This document shows positions 46,898-60,800 of a DNA stretch of 64,000 nucleotides, piece by piece. Position 1 is the stretch's first letter, and each line of letters opens with the position of its first letter. This DNA comes from Rotaria sp. Silwood1. Its lineage: Eukaryota; Rotifera; Eurotatoria; Philodinida; Philodinidae. Under the pieces are notes generated by a model. That model was not told the origin of the DNA, ran no database searches, and saw only the letters and a program-made list of their open reading frames with translations. Where the stretch lies: NCBI GenBank assembly GCA_905250075.1, contig CAJNOP010000025.1, positions 1,550,318-1,614,317 of the forward strand, given 5' to 3'. Made by a program: the position numbers and the translations under genes.

Positions 46898-48803
46898 TTT
46901 ATTTTAAAGTTAATACTTATGTGAAAATTTATTACTAGCAAAACAATTCAAGTCCTCGATAGAACAATTAATTGAAGTTTAACAATTTTCTCATTGTCAT
47001 GCACTTTTTTCAAAAACTAGATAATACAGTCTATAGAAATAAATAAAACATAGTTACTCAACAGTCTCTTTTTTTTCACTAAAATCAATCAATTTGATTT
47101 TATATCACGTGCACCAAAATATGCCAAGTTTCAAGCAACTTTTTACAGCTTCACAGTAACTTTGAAGAGATAATCGATTTCGAAACATCATTTGCCTTTC
47201 TATCACGAGAAATAAAATAAAACCAAACAGACGATTTTGTTGTGACATGATTTCCACTGTCATCACTTCTAGGATACAGGCACCTTCTGTATCAATTTTC
47301 GAATCTTCTGTCGAATTTTTGCCTGCATCACAGTGTGTTTTTTCGCACGACAGGCGCGTATGTTCCTTTCATGTTCAGTAGCGGATTTTCTCACTCAGAA
47401 ATGGTTGAATCTGACGCTATTTAATGCGCTGGTTCAGAATATAAGACTTCAATCGATTAAATCTATTATTCCAAAAGCCGGAAAATTTGAAAAATATCTG
47501 AAAAACCAAGGTTTTTTTTGCAAGTCCACTATATATTACAAGAATATTTAGACTAATAAAGATTAGAGAGAGCGGATAAAAGAACATTCGGGGAAAGTTT
47601 GGAAATTAGATTTAGATGAATTGCTAATCTTAAGAGACTAGCTACTTGAATAACATTAGAAAAATAATTCTGTCTCTGAGAAATTAAACCAGAAAATTCA
47701 AAAGTATTTTTATAATTGTGTTGAGTTCGGCTAAGAGATTCAGGAAATTTACTTTATTGGTCTATTGACTAGCTCAATTTAGTCGATGACATTACAGTGG
47801 TTCGGCTAATTCTTGGACAATTAGTTTTTCAATATCTTTTAGAGTTGTAATACACTTACTTATACGATTAGATAGACAAGATTTCGAGATATATTTCTTT
47901 ACAATTAAATCTTGAGAAAACAACAAGATTTTATTTGACGTGCCCGTTTACATGCATTTGTAGCACGTCTCCCTATTTTCCAATCATGAAATGTCGACAA
48001 CCTTACATGGAGAAGAACAATATGATCTCTCTCTTCATTCACAAGATACTTTTATGAGTACAAAGCTAAAAGGAGGTTGCATATCCAGTGTGACACAGTC
48101 GGATTCCTACAGCCCAGAACGATGACCAGTTTCGGTCACTGTAAATGTCACATGCAAAAAATCACAATGTTCTGTAAAATAAAACCGTAGAAAATCATTT
48201 TGTTGAATGAGTTAATCGCAATAAAATTGTTGATTTTTGTAAGATTTTGATCACATGGAGAGCTATGATGGAATTCGTAAGGAAATCATGTTTTGTTTTT
48301 ATTTATTAAATAACAGTTGCTTGGTTCCATATCTAATTTTTGCTATACGATACTATGTAGAGTTTTCGATGCAATGTATATTCATGATAATAATTGTTAT
48401 AAAGGCTTTTCATGGTCTTTCTATGATTATGTTATATTTCGTGTGAAAGAATACAGTAAAATAAATAGAATATGAATTAATTTTTCATTTTGTTTTAGAC
48501 ATTTGATCAACAAGAAAAGATAGTTTAATATTTCTATGAACTCTACGTATTATTGATATAAACTCTCTGATTATGAAATATGAAAATTAATTTAAAAGAA
48601 TTTCTTAAATTATTCTTAACTACTCTTATTTAGATATCATGTCGAGTGATATGTACTATTGATAACTTGCGACCTCTTTCAATCATTCGGATTTATTTAT
48701 TAATGAACCAATCAATTATCAGTCTACTTTAAACTCGATCAAAACTCGAAAATTAGTAATTTTTAGATTAATTTTTTGTTCCTATTTGATTGAAAATATC
48801 ATC
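46898..48803. other. EF-C 3' flank and NO VEIN-like upstream region
   Basis: No gene is seen. The stretch to about 47580 is shared with the flanks after EF-A and EF-B. The stretch 48280-48500 is shared with the upstream region of the pseudogene (28740-28960). The promoter of the NO VEIN-like gene should lie in 48500-48803, but no motif is identifiable. Confidence 0.5.
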
Positions 48804-51800
48804 ATGTCGAACAGTGTTGGTTTATCAACCGTTACTCAATTGTAAGTATTCTTTCCTATATTTAGTTTCATTTAATTTTGCCTTATTTTAGAGTCAAACA
48901 GACATGTCTTTTCAATAATCGACAATATGTATCAGCTAAAGAAGGTTTAGAATTTGCTGAAACAGCTATTAAAACAACTAGATCAACATATACATCTCAA
49001 CAAAATAAACTTGATAATTTATTTTGTACTGGTGCTCTATCAAAAGATGATTATGATAAACAAACAAATCAACTTAAACAACAAGTTGAAATTGATTGTG
49101 TTCCATGGGAAATGTATGTAAAAAAATTAACTCAACTTATTGATCAATATTCATTACAATCTGAAACACAACGAAATAATAAACGAACATTTAATCAATC
49201 TTCATCTATGAAACAATCATGTATAAATTATATTTTATATTTATTTTATTTGAAATAATTTTTATTTAGATTCAAATTCTTCTATATCGAAACGTAGTCG
49301 TATAACATTTTCATCTAGTAGTTCTGATTCAGATATATCCGAACCTATTCCTTCAATGACTGAAAAAAAATCTAAGTCAATTATAATTAAATATGATTCA
49401 AGTACAAATACAAGTCCATTAGAATTATCACTTCGTTCACCTTTTTCTTCAACACCAAGTATTATTCCATTTACAGCTCAAACAAATCATATTACACAAC
49501 GAATTCCTTTACAAGTAAATATTATTCTTTTCAAAAACAAAACCAAATAGATTTTAGATAACATTAATAGGATGTGTTTGTATAGCAGCGGTTATGTATC
49601 TATAGATAAGTCTTAAACTTTTCTGTTAACCAAAATCTAAAAGTTTCCAACTCAACATGTTTTGCATATACTGGAATTATAGTTTAGGCATTATATGTAT
49701 AAGAATCTCAATCATGTTGACATAACTATTTTTCTTCAATTTCCTGATATTGAGATATTGTTTCTTTGTTAAGAATGTTTATTTAATAGAAAATATATGC
49801 GAATTTTTAGTAAATCATATAAGTATATTATTATATTAATTTAATATTATGTAGTTTTACTACATAATGATAGTAAAAATGTTTGAAATCAATTCTATTT
49901 TTATCTATTCTTATTTATTTAGCATATTAATGAAATAGCTGCAAAACAAATAGTTCTTCTTCATGATGAAGGACAATTAGTACGATGGAATGATGTTCTT
50001 TGGCGTATTTTAACATATTTTCATGTACAAGATCTTGGTAATATAGGTATTCAACGTGCTGATCAAATACCTTGTATTGATAATCTTATTCGAATACAAA
50101 ATAAAATAAATATTTATCTTGATTCATATGCTTATTGGCAAACCATAGGTACATTAAATGAATTAGAAAATGATTTAGCTCGAATATTTTATAAAAATAA
50201 TTATAATGAATTATTATTGGGTCCAATAGAAAAACAACCTAAAATTGAAGAATTATTTCGTTTAAAACATATTCGAAATGAATATATAAAAAAAGATCTT
50301 AAAAGTTCTGATGTATTAAAATATCTTGATCAATATATGACTAAAGAATTTGCTTGGAAAACAGAAAATGAAATAAATGTTGAACATTTTTTCAAATTTA
50401 TAGCTAAACAAATTCATGTAAAAGATATTTATCAATTAGGTATTAGAATGAAAAGTGCATATTTAGCAAGAAATGTAAGATTAAAAAAAAACAACAACAA
50501 AAGATTTAATTAATTTCATAAATAAATTTCGTATTTATTAGTGTATTAAAACTATGCAAGCAAATCAACGTAAAACAATGGAAATAGCTCGAACAGAATT
50601 AAATTTAATATTAACTGATCTTGTACAAAAAGAAATTGAAAAAATTTCACAAACTATTAACGATAAATTAGGTAACAATAATAATCAACAACGTCAAATT
50701 TATGCATCAATGGATCCGATTGATATAATTAATGATCTTATTGAAATTTGTCGTGAAGTTTGTCAAAGTAGGTGAACATATTTTTTATTGTTCTACATAG
50801 TAAAGATTTAAGTTTTCTTTCCGGCAGAGTTTTATCTGTGAGTAGAGGTTTGGACTCTTTCCATAAGGTAGGTTTCAATGAGGTATTAATAATTCCGAAC
50901 TAATATAGGCTACAAGGCTTTTCCTATAGAGTTATAGCTGTTTTACTACAATTTTAGCTCAAAAGAATATTTCCTTCACAGGATATTGAGTATCTAGAAA
51001 AACATGAGATTCTCTAATCTTTCATGGAATATAAGTGATTCTGGTGAATTCAATATTTGATAAAAGAAACATTCTTTTGACCTGAAATTTTTAGAGCATG
51101 TCTATGAGTACTATTTCAGACGAAAATATCATCATTCGATGTTTCTGTACGTATCCAGGACTAAGAGAATACGAAATTCATATACAGTGCAAAGCAATAC
51201 AGCGATATGACGTTCGTTCAGCGGAAGTGCACAACAGTGAAATGTAAAATTGTGAAAGATTAAACAGATGACGATTTATGAGTCTGCTTGTTTGACATTA
51301 GTACCGTCCTGTACGCTGAGGTTTCAATAAATTTGATATAATTCTCTAGGAAAGATCTATGTACCCTTATTCCCTTAGAATTTCTAATATTTCATTGAGA
51401 TCTACCTTAAGTACAGAGTCAGAAATGAAAAGGAATTTTCAAATTGACAAGTTTTCCTCTTATTAGTCAAGATATAGCGTAAATTACAAAAAAAAACTTC
51501 GATGATGTGAATATTTATTTAGATTATACTTCATTTCGAAAGATATCTCAAGCACTTGATATTATTTCAAAAGATTCAATGTTAAGAAATATATTTCAAA
51601 TAGCCATTTGTCATGGTAATTTGGAAATGCTCGATCAAACTAATCAATCAAAACAATCATCACATAAAAACAAATCTAATACAAGCAATAAAATATATTT
51701 TCATTCATCTGATTCATCAGATAATGATGTTGAATTAGAAATAAAATCACAAACAAAATCATCTGAAATAGTTATTAATCATCCAAATGATAATGAACTT

Positions 51801-54800
51801 CTTCAAGCATTTAGAGAACAATTTGGTTCATTAAAAAACATTACATTTACTTTATTATCTCGAATTGAACAACGTTTATGTGAAAAATTTCATGTAATTC
51901 ATTTTCAAGAATTAGGTCATGGTACTTTCACTAACTATATGACACAAAATGAACAATTACTATTTCCTATTGACACTAAATTTCAATTATCTTCATCAGA
52001 AAATAATGATAATAATCCAGTATTTCTAATTTCATTTGAAGATCTTGAACAATTTATTCTTCAAATACTTGATAGATCAACAGATGAACAATATATTGAA
52101 CAAATAATTTGTTATCATTATGAAATTGAATCACTTGAACAACTTGGACATGGTTCATTTCGTTCAATATTTAATTCTATTAAACAAAAGAAAAAATCGA
52201 AGAATACATCAACACATTTCGAATGTGCTCTGTTCGATGAAATACCAATACTGAAACAAACATTAAATAAAACATCAAAATCATTTCTACAAGGTAAATA
52301 ATACTATTTGATAAAAAGATGTTTAGCTGTGCCATTGATGTCATTTTATAATATAATTTCTGACAAGAGAAATCATCCAACGGTCCAATCACTTTTAGTC
52401 TAGACTATATACATTATGTAGACCCACGTGAGCTATGAATGCTCAAACAAGAGTTCGTATCCTTAGAGTAATACTGCAAAGATATTCCACTTTTACGTTA
52501 TTTTTAAATAAAGCCAGTTGTTCCTAGAAAAGAGATATTGACATCCCTGTACAATCTAGACTACCTGATATAGTACTATATTCGACTACACTTTGTAATG
52601 AAGGAAATTATTTGATTTATTGTCATATAATCAAGAATATTTTCTTAGATCAGTATTGATAGAAATTATTAACATGTTTAGATCTTGAACAGCAAGCTTT
52701 AAATGTTATTAATCAATGTCCTCTTCTTGGAAATCTTCATCATCATACACAATGGAATTTACACTTTCGTCCAATATTAGGCAATTTGAAAACTTTTCTC
52801 TCTCAACATTTGATTCCAATACTCGAAATTGATTATGTTACATTTCTAAAATTATCTTCGAGTTCTACACTTGAACTATTCAAAGAAAGTCTTTATAATT
52901 ATGATTCAATCTTAACATCAGGACATCTTGTCTCAATTATTGTTCAATATGATTCAATAAATAATGCTCCATTATCTCTTCTTTCAAATATAGTACATAC
53001 ATTTTTCTTGTCTATAAAACTTGATAATCAATTATATAATTTTCTTATATATGTTTTCTTTCGAATACCATTTCTTCTTCTTTCATCTATTATGGAAAAA
53101 ATTTTTCTTCAACCATTGATTAAAGTTGAAGGTAGTCAAACGAAAATACGTGAAATATTATGGAAAACTATCGATAAACATGATTCAAATATGATTGCAC
53201 GATTTATTCAATTAGGACAACAATTAGGATTTACTGAATGGTCAATAGATAAAATAAAAATTGATTCATCAATTAAAACTATTCAACAAGAAACATATTT
53301 ATCTTTGTCAATTTCAAATCTTGTAACATCTTCGTTAATTTCAAAAATTGAACAAACATTTTCTATTAATAATACTAATCCTTATGATTTAATTGAACGT
53401 ATTCGTCGAGAAAAATTTGGTATTGGTTTAAATCTTTCAAATGAAAGTCAATATTTAACTGATCAATTAAAATCACTTGTTGGTCGATCATTAGAACGTC
53501 TTTCAAAAGAATTATATAATAGTGATATGCATTTTGTACTTGAATTAATTCAAAATGCTGATGATAATCAATATAATAATAAACCTAGTTTAGTTTTTGT
53601 TATTGATTCAAATACAATTAATATATATAATAATGAAATTGGATTTCAAGAAAATAATATTCAAGCATTATGTGATATTGGTAAATCAACTAAAGGAAAA
53701 CATAAACAAGGTTATATTGGACAAAAAGGTATTGGTTTTAAATCCGTTTTTACTGTTTGGTAAGTTGATATGAAAAGAGAAAGTTTATGAGAGTATCGAT
53801 GAATTGTTTTTTTTTTCTTAATATGCATTTGAAAGATCATTATCTCAAACTATTAAATCGAAATTGTTAGCTTATTTAGAAGTTCAAGAGTGAAGTTAGA
53901 CAAGATTAATTTTGTAGTATTAACTATCTACCATCCATAAAATAGGAATAATTTGCTCTAATTTGTTGAAATATAATGCTAATAGACATTTATGAGACAA
54001 TTTATTCCTATTTTAAATGCATATACAAATCAAACACTTAAATTTTGACCAATGCCTTAATCCTCTCATAAATTTTCTCTTTACAAAAAGAAAATAAGAA
54101 TAAGAATAAATTATTTATTATGTAGTGATCGTCCAGAAATTTATTCTAATGGTTATCAAATTTGTTTTGATGCATCTAATGGTTCAATAGGATATATATT
54201 ACCTAATTGGATAGAAAATGAAAATAAAGATAATGAATATACAAATTGGACAACACGAATATGTTTACCATTAAAATCTGCAAATGAAATGCAAAAACAT
54301 AAATCACGTTCATTAACAGAAAGTTTTAATGATATTCGTCCATCATTATTACTTTTTTTAAATCGTCTTCGTTCAATAACTATTCATAATCGTTTAAAAA
54401 ATTCAAAACAAATCTATGAACGTATTGATATACCTGGTATAAGTATTGTTGAAATACATTGTGAACAAATAATTGAAAAATGGTTTATTATTAAAAAACA
54501 ATTAATTATTCCAAATGAAATTAAAACAAATTTTGATGATGTTATTGAAGCAACTGAAATAGCATTAGCTTTTCCTTTACATGAAATTAATAATAATGAA
54601 AAAGTTATTTTAACTAAACAAGATGTATATGCTTATTTACCATTAAGAACAGTAAGAAACGATTTCAAAATTAATAGTATCAATCATGAACATATTAATG
54701 ACATTTTATATTGTCTATATTTTGTTAGGTTCTGAAATGTATTTCGAGGAATTATTGAGATTTTTTCTATAAGTTCTGTTCTGTATATTATTATCAAGCG

Positions 54801-57800
54801 AAAGAAATTAGGTTAAAGTCAGACTCTTGAGAATTATGACTCTTTTGATACGATTAAAATGTATTATATGCTGTCAATAGCAGTGTTTTATCCAGAGGGG
54901 TGCCCGGAGGGGGCGGCATCCCCTCCACAAATCGAGTTCGTCCCCCGAGACTTGTGATAATCGTGCTATGAATACATGGCTTGCCCCCCCCCCCCCCCCC
55001 GAAAATAATTTTTCGCCCCTCTGGAGAAAAAATCCTGGATAAAACACTGGTCAATAGATAAATTCAAATAAAAAAACGACATAGACCTAAGAATTTTTGT
55101 ATCTATCTGCTAATATAACGTTTTCAGCTTTTTTGGAACCGTCGAAGTTTATAGCCAGACTGGTGCCGCCGTCCTAGACTTGTCGAATAAGGAGAATGTG
55201 AAGCGATCCTACCTCTATGTTGTTGCCCCCTCGTGTTTTAGTCTCACAGCACATCTCTAGGACAGATGTGCTATCATTACAGAAGAAGAGATAACGTTTT
55301 ATTCGTTCAATACCATCGTAATGTACGAGTAATGACAAACAATTAGATTTATCTCTACATAAACTTTCAAACTACTAAAAATATTTTCTGAATGTTTTTC
55401 TTTTATAGTTTGGTTTTACTTTTATCATTCAAGCTGATTTTGAAGTAAGTTTTCTAATGTAACTATCAATTTTCTAATCATGAAATCATTTAGGTTCCAT
55501 CATCACGTCAAGATATTTTAAGTGATAGTATATGGAATCAATTTCTTCTTAATGAAATTCCATCTATTTTTCTCTCATCACTTGATATTTTTTATCAAGA
55601 ACAATCATTTTTACCTATTGATCCTCTTCATTTATTTCTTTATTTTCTACCAAATGAAACTTCAATTTATAGTAATAATCTTTTTACACCAGTATGTCGA
55701 ACTATACATCGTTTATTACGTTCTCATCGATTTCTACCTGTTATTAATGATAATAATTTACATATGCCAAATGAATGTGTATTTATAAATGATTTAACTA
55801 TAAAAGAAATTTTAACACCTGAACTTTTATATAATCATTTAAATTTATATTATTTAAAAGATGATTTATATGAATATGAAAAACAATTATATGAACTTGG
55901 TGTACATCATCTTGGTCATAATGAATTAATTAATTTTATTAAACAAATATTTACTAAAGAAATAACAATTGAAAATAAAAAAATTCTATCAAAATGGTTT
56001 TGTTGTTTATATCGATGTTTAAATGAAATTTCATTAATTGATGAACAAAAAGTTTTAAAACATATACAATCATTAAAAATATTTCCATTAAAAAATTATC
56101 AAGAATTTATTTCATTAAATTATATTAATCAAATTATTTTTTTTCCATCAAATAATATTCAATTACCAAAATTAATTGAAAATGATTTAATGATTATAAA
56201 TGATGAATTATGGATGAATTTAGAAGAAAATTCTATAGAAAGAATTCAAATACAAACATTACTTGAAAGACTTGGAATACAACGTTTAACACATCGAGCT
56301 ATTTGTGAACAACATATATATCCAATTTTTGAAAATGATAAACTATGGAAAGAAAAATCATCAGAAACTCTTATTGCTTATGTTATGTATATTTTTGATC
56401 TATGGTCAAAACAGGTAAAACTACAAATATGATGAATATAATTAATATTAATCTTTCATAGTAATTATGGAATCTACATAAACTTATTTTGTAGTTATTG
56501 TTCTTCAGTACATTTGTACTTATTTTTTCTTCATACGACTTTCATTTTCGAATCGTTAATACTGAAGATTCGTGTTATAGTTTACGAATTCGTTTTAAAA
56601 ACGAAAATACAGATTCGAGATGCGCTCAGACTCAAAAGAGCCATGTCATTGTAGATATTATTTCTGATTTTCTTAACCTTAACTTTTAAGATTACTATAG
56701 TTTCGCATTGGGAACATACTTATTTACCGTTCTCGATAATGATAAGTATTAGAAAGTGTTGGAGTATGTTAAGTGGAAATTTGCATTCCTCTATAGACAA
56801 TGAAGGACATTACTAAGAAAACGTGACAGACATCTTAGCAGTGACATTGGTTTTCTAACAATAATTGCTTCCTCTACGTAACGAATAGAACTCTTATTGA
56901 TTACAAGTACAAAGTGTAAATATATTGAATTAAAACGGAGAAATCGCTAATAACGTAATACAGATCTTATTATTTATACAATTAAAAACAAAAGAAAAAT
57001 AGAACTCGGGTGTGGATATGGATGTTATTTAAGAGAGAATTTACACTCACACCCTTCATTGTTCATGAGGAACTTCTTGGGCGTCACTCCTTAGTGAACC
57101 GTCTAGTCACATAGGATGTTTAGACATCCATCAATCCTTAAGTCGAGTTACTGAACACCGTCCGGGACCCCCGAACGGTTAAAATGTACCAATATGAAAT
57201 TCAATAAAAGTGTCTGAAGACTAATATGAACCAGCATATTGGGCTTTGTAGCTTTACGGCCTGATCATGCACTGGGTTCCTCTAGAAGAGGTGAAGCATG
57301 GCTTTTCTTAGCAGATTCCTTAACTGACCATCATTCCTACACTGAGCATCCAGCAGTACTATCACAGTCCTCCTCTCATAAAACTACTACCCCTACTAAG
57401 CAAGAGCGTCATCACCCTGTTCTATAATTCACCATACATACAGGCTTACAACAAACGTTTTGAGCGAGAGTCACAGAGTGCCATGAATGTCAACTGTCAG
57501 ATGTCAAACAATAGGTCGATCGGTCCACTAGGGATATCGATTCGACCAACCTAGAGCGTGTTGGTCTACACCACATGCAGATTCGCCGTTTCGGAGTTCG
57601 ACGAATCGAACCGCTATACGTTGCCATGGGATCTCCACTTGGCGGCTTCTGCTTGATCCCCCATGAGGAACAAGTATTATTGAAAAGCAACAGTCTGTAA
57701 TGTAAGAGTTGTCTTATCTTGTGACAGGTGCCTCAGCAACGTCTTTCCTTACTCGTTGCAGTACTCATCCTTCGTGCGTTACGAATCGTATATCAATAAC

Positions 57801-60800
57801 GCCTCGTTATAATATATGAGCTATTTTCTTATTGTATTTTTTCGAGTATTAAATAAAACGGTCCCAAAACAGATTGAATAAAACAATGTTCTTGTGATTT
57901 TTAGCAAGAGATACATACAAAATTAACTTTTTTTGAGACTTTTCATTCATTATTATCTAAAAAAAAATGTTTTCTTTCTTCAAGAATCATTATATCGATA
58001 TGTCTCGATTAAAATCCATTGTTCAATTATTAACAAATCATGGTTTTAAACAACCAATACATCATTCAATTTATTTTACACCAAAATATGGTAATCCATA
58101 TGATTTATTAAAAGATTTCAATGCATATAATTGGATATTAATTAGTGATGAATATATTCATGAAAATTCATCATTAAATTATCGTAAAAAGCTCTATGAA
58201 TTTTTTTCTGAATTAGATATTTCAAATTTTTTATTTCCAATTAATAATTTTACATATGAACAATTTAATTCTTTAATTAAAATTCAATCAATATCAATGA
58301 ATAAAAAACTTTTTTTAGCATTACAAGAAACTTATACAAATTTTCATATTAATGAATTATTTTTAAATTATTTAAAAGAATCTATATGGATACCAACAAT
58401 TCAAATATTTTATACTTATAATGAACAAAATAATTTAATTGAATTAAATAAAATTTATAAATTAGATAAATCAAATAATATTTATATAAAAACAAAACAA
58501 ATTGAACAACTTTTTGGACAACATATTCAATATATTGATATTGATATTGATATTAATTCTTCATTTGCAAATGATATTGGTCTTATTAAACATATAACAT
58601 TAGTTGATGTTATTTCAATGTTACTTAATTGGTGTAATAATTCAATTTTTTATACTTCAATATCTCATATGCAGAATATTTATCAATATATTTATGAAAA
58701 TATGAATATTAATGAATTACGAGATTTAATTAATACTAAATCAATTTTTTTTGTACCTTATTCATCATCATTAAATCATACAGATATTGTTCGTGGTAGA
58801 TTTGTTAATATATCTGAAGTTTATTGGTATGATTCAACAAATCTTTTTATTAAATATTCTTCATTATTGAAAATAACTAATCATTATTTACTTGAATCAT
58901 ATTATAATGAACAAAAAACAATTTTTCTTGATATATTTTCTATTCGATTAAATCCAACAATTGAAGAATATATTAATTTATTAGGTATAAAAATTTTATA
59001 ATTATTTTATTGAAATTTAAATATTAATTTTATTTTAGTTCATATCTCATCACTTGAAATAACAGAAAATACAATTCAAGATGCATTTTTAATCTTTAAA
59101 ACTATTGGAAAATTTTGTGAACAATCAAATAATCTTATAGAAAAAAAAGATTTACAAAGTAAGAATTTTTAATAATGAATTATACTTTCTTATATAAATT
59201 AAATGTTAAACATCGATTATTGATGCTATTCTTTATGTATAAAACAATCATTATTTTCAAAGTGTCACGAGGAAAGGCCATCAACTGTTCAATCGCTTTT
59301 GCGTTGGAACCGTTTGCGTTATGTAGTTTCCAAAGAGTTATAAATATGCTGAAAATATTTTGGGCGGATAGCTTATTGTTATGAAAATAGTCCATTTGTA
59401 AGGTACGTTTTTGATGATTGCCGTGGTCCCCCTCAGGAACATTAAAAATATTGATTTTCAAATTTCGATTTGAAACTTTACAGAGAAATACTTCTCAACG
59501 AGAATATTGTTTTCTAAAAGTGTTTTAGGCCTTTTGATTGTTTGTTTCACCAAATCTGCTACTTTATTTGAAGGATATAAAATACAAATTTCACAATAGG
59601 AGTGTCTAGTGATAGGAACACTAGAAAAATCTGAAACATTCACAAAAAGTTGTTCTCATTGGGGCGTCTTTCTATGTAAATTTTCAAGTCGAAATTCGAA
59701 AATAAATTTTTTTTAATGGTCCTGAGAGGGACTTCAGGCACTCAATAAAACCCATACCTTACAAATGGACTATTTGCATAACAATAAGCTATCCGCCCAA
59801 AATATTTTCAGCGTATTCATAAATCTTTGGGAGCTACATAACGCAAATGGTTTCAACGCAAAAGCGATTGAACAGTTGGTGGCCTACGCTCGTAAGTAAT
59901 AAACCATTTTGTCAAGATTAATGAAATGTTAAAATTAGTTTCTATTTTGTTCACCTTCAAATTCATCATTTAATCATGATCGAGTTAATCTTGATGAATG
60001 TTTTATCTTATTCTCAGTTTTCTTTTTCTTTATATGACATGTATTCTCAGTCATTTCTTCTTTATTCAAGTATATTTTAACTTAAAGTTGATTTAATCAT
60101 ATTCGAACATACTTCGAATTTCAAACAGAGATGAAGTTAGATTACATTTCAGAATGAAAATGAACTAATCCCTTTTAAATTCAAATTTTATAGAGAAGAT
60201 GCTCATTCTAGTACACTCTTGGTACGCGTTCGCTCATTACAAAACAAATCTATATAAAAGAAAACTCTTACGAATTTTGAATAGATTCTTATGCAATCAA
60301 CGAACAATAAATTTTGTGATTCAGTAATAATCGATGTTTAAGTTTTTCTTTTTATTATACATCAATGTATTCCATTCTGATGAAATTTTTAATTTAGATA
60401 AACTATCTCATAAATCAATTTTTCCTACAAAAGATTATCGTTGGGTTTCATTAGATGATAATCCATTGATATGTGATAATAATGATATTGCTCAATTATT
60501 TATTCATATTAAAAATATTTCATTGATTGATATATTATCATCAGATGGTATATAAATTAATTAATTAATAAATATTTTGATTATTTTTTCTTTTATTTTT
60601 CTAGTTTTAATATTTTTTAATATGTGTGATATAAAAACACTTTCATCATCAATTACAATTGAACATATTATTAAAAATCCATCAAATGGAATATTTATTC
60701 AAAATTTACTTTCTTCACTTATTCCATATGTACAATTATTTATGAAATCTCGAACAGAATTTTTTGATGCATATCAATGGACAAAATCAATAAATATGTC

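Noticed and set aside
57239-57690. Protein-coding frames in the GC-rich block
   Set aside because: Both strands are open only because of composition; there is no domain and the block lies in an intron of the NO VEIN-like gene.
57061-57950. Solo LTR bounded by TTCAT repeats
   Set aside because: A TG..CA frame with a TTCAT direct repeat can be drawn, but the ends do not pair as LTR ends should and a 5-bp match is expected by chance.
59175-59643. Frames in the intron 12 foldback element
   Set aside because: They are produced by the palindrome arms and read on both strands; no start context or domain.
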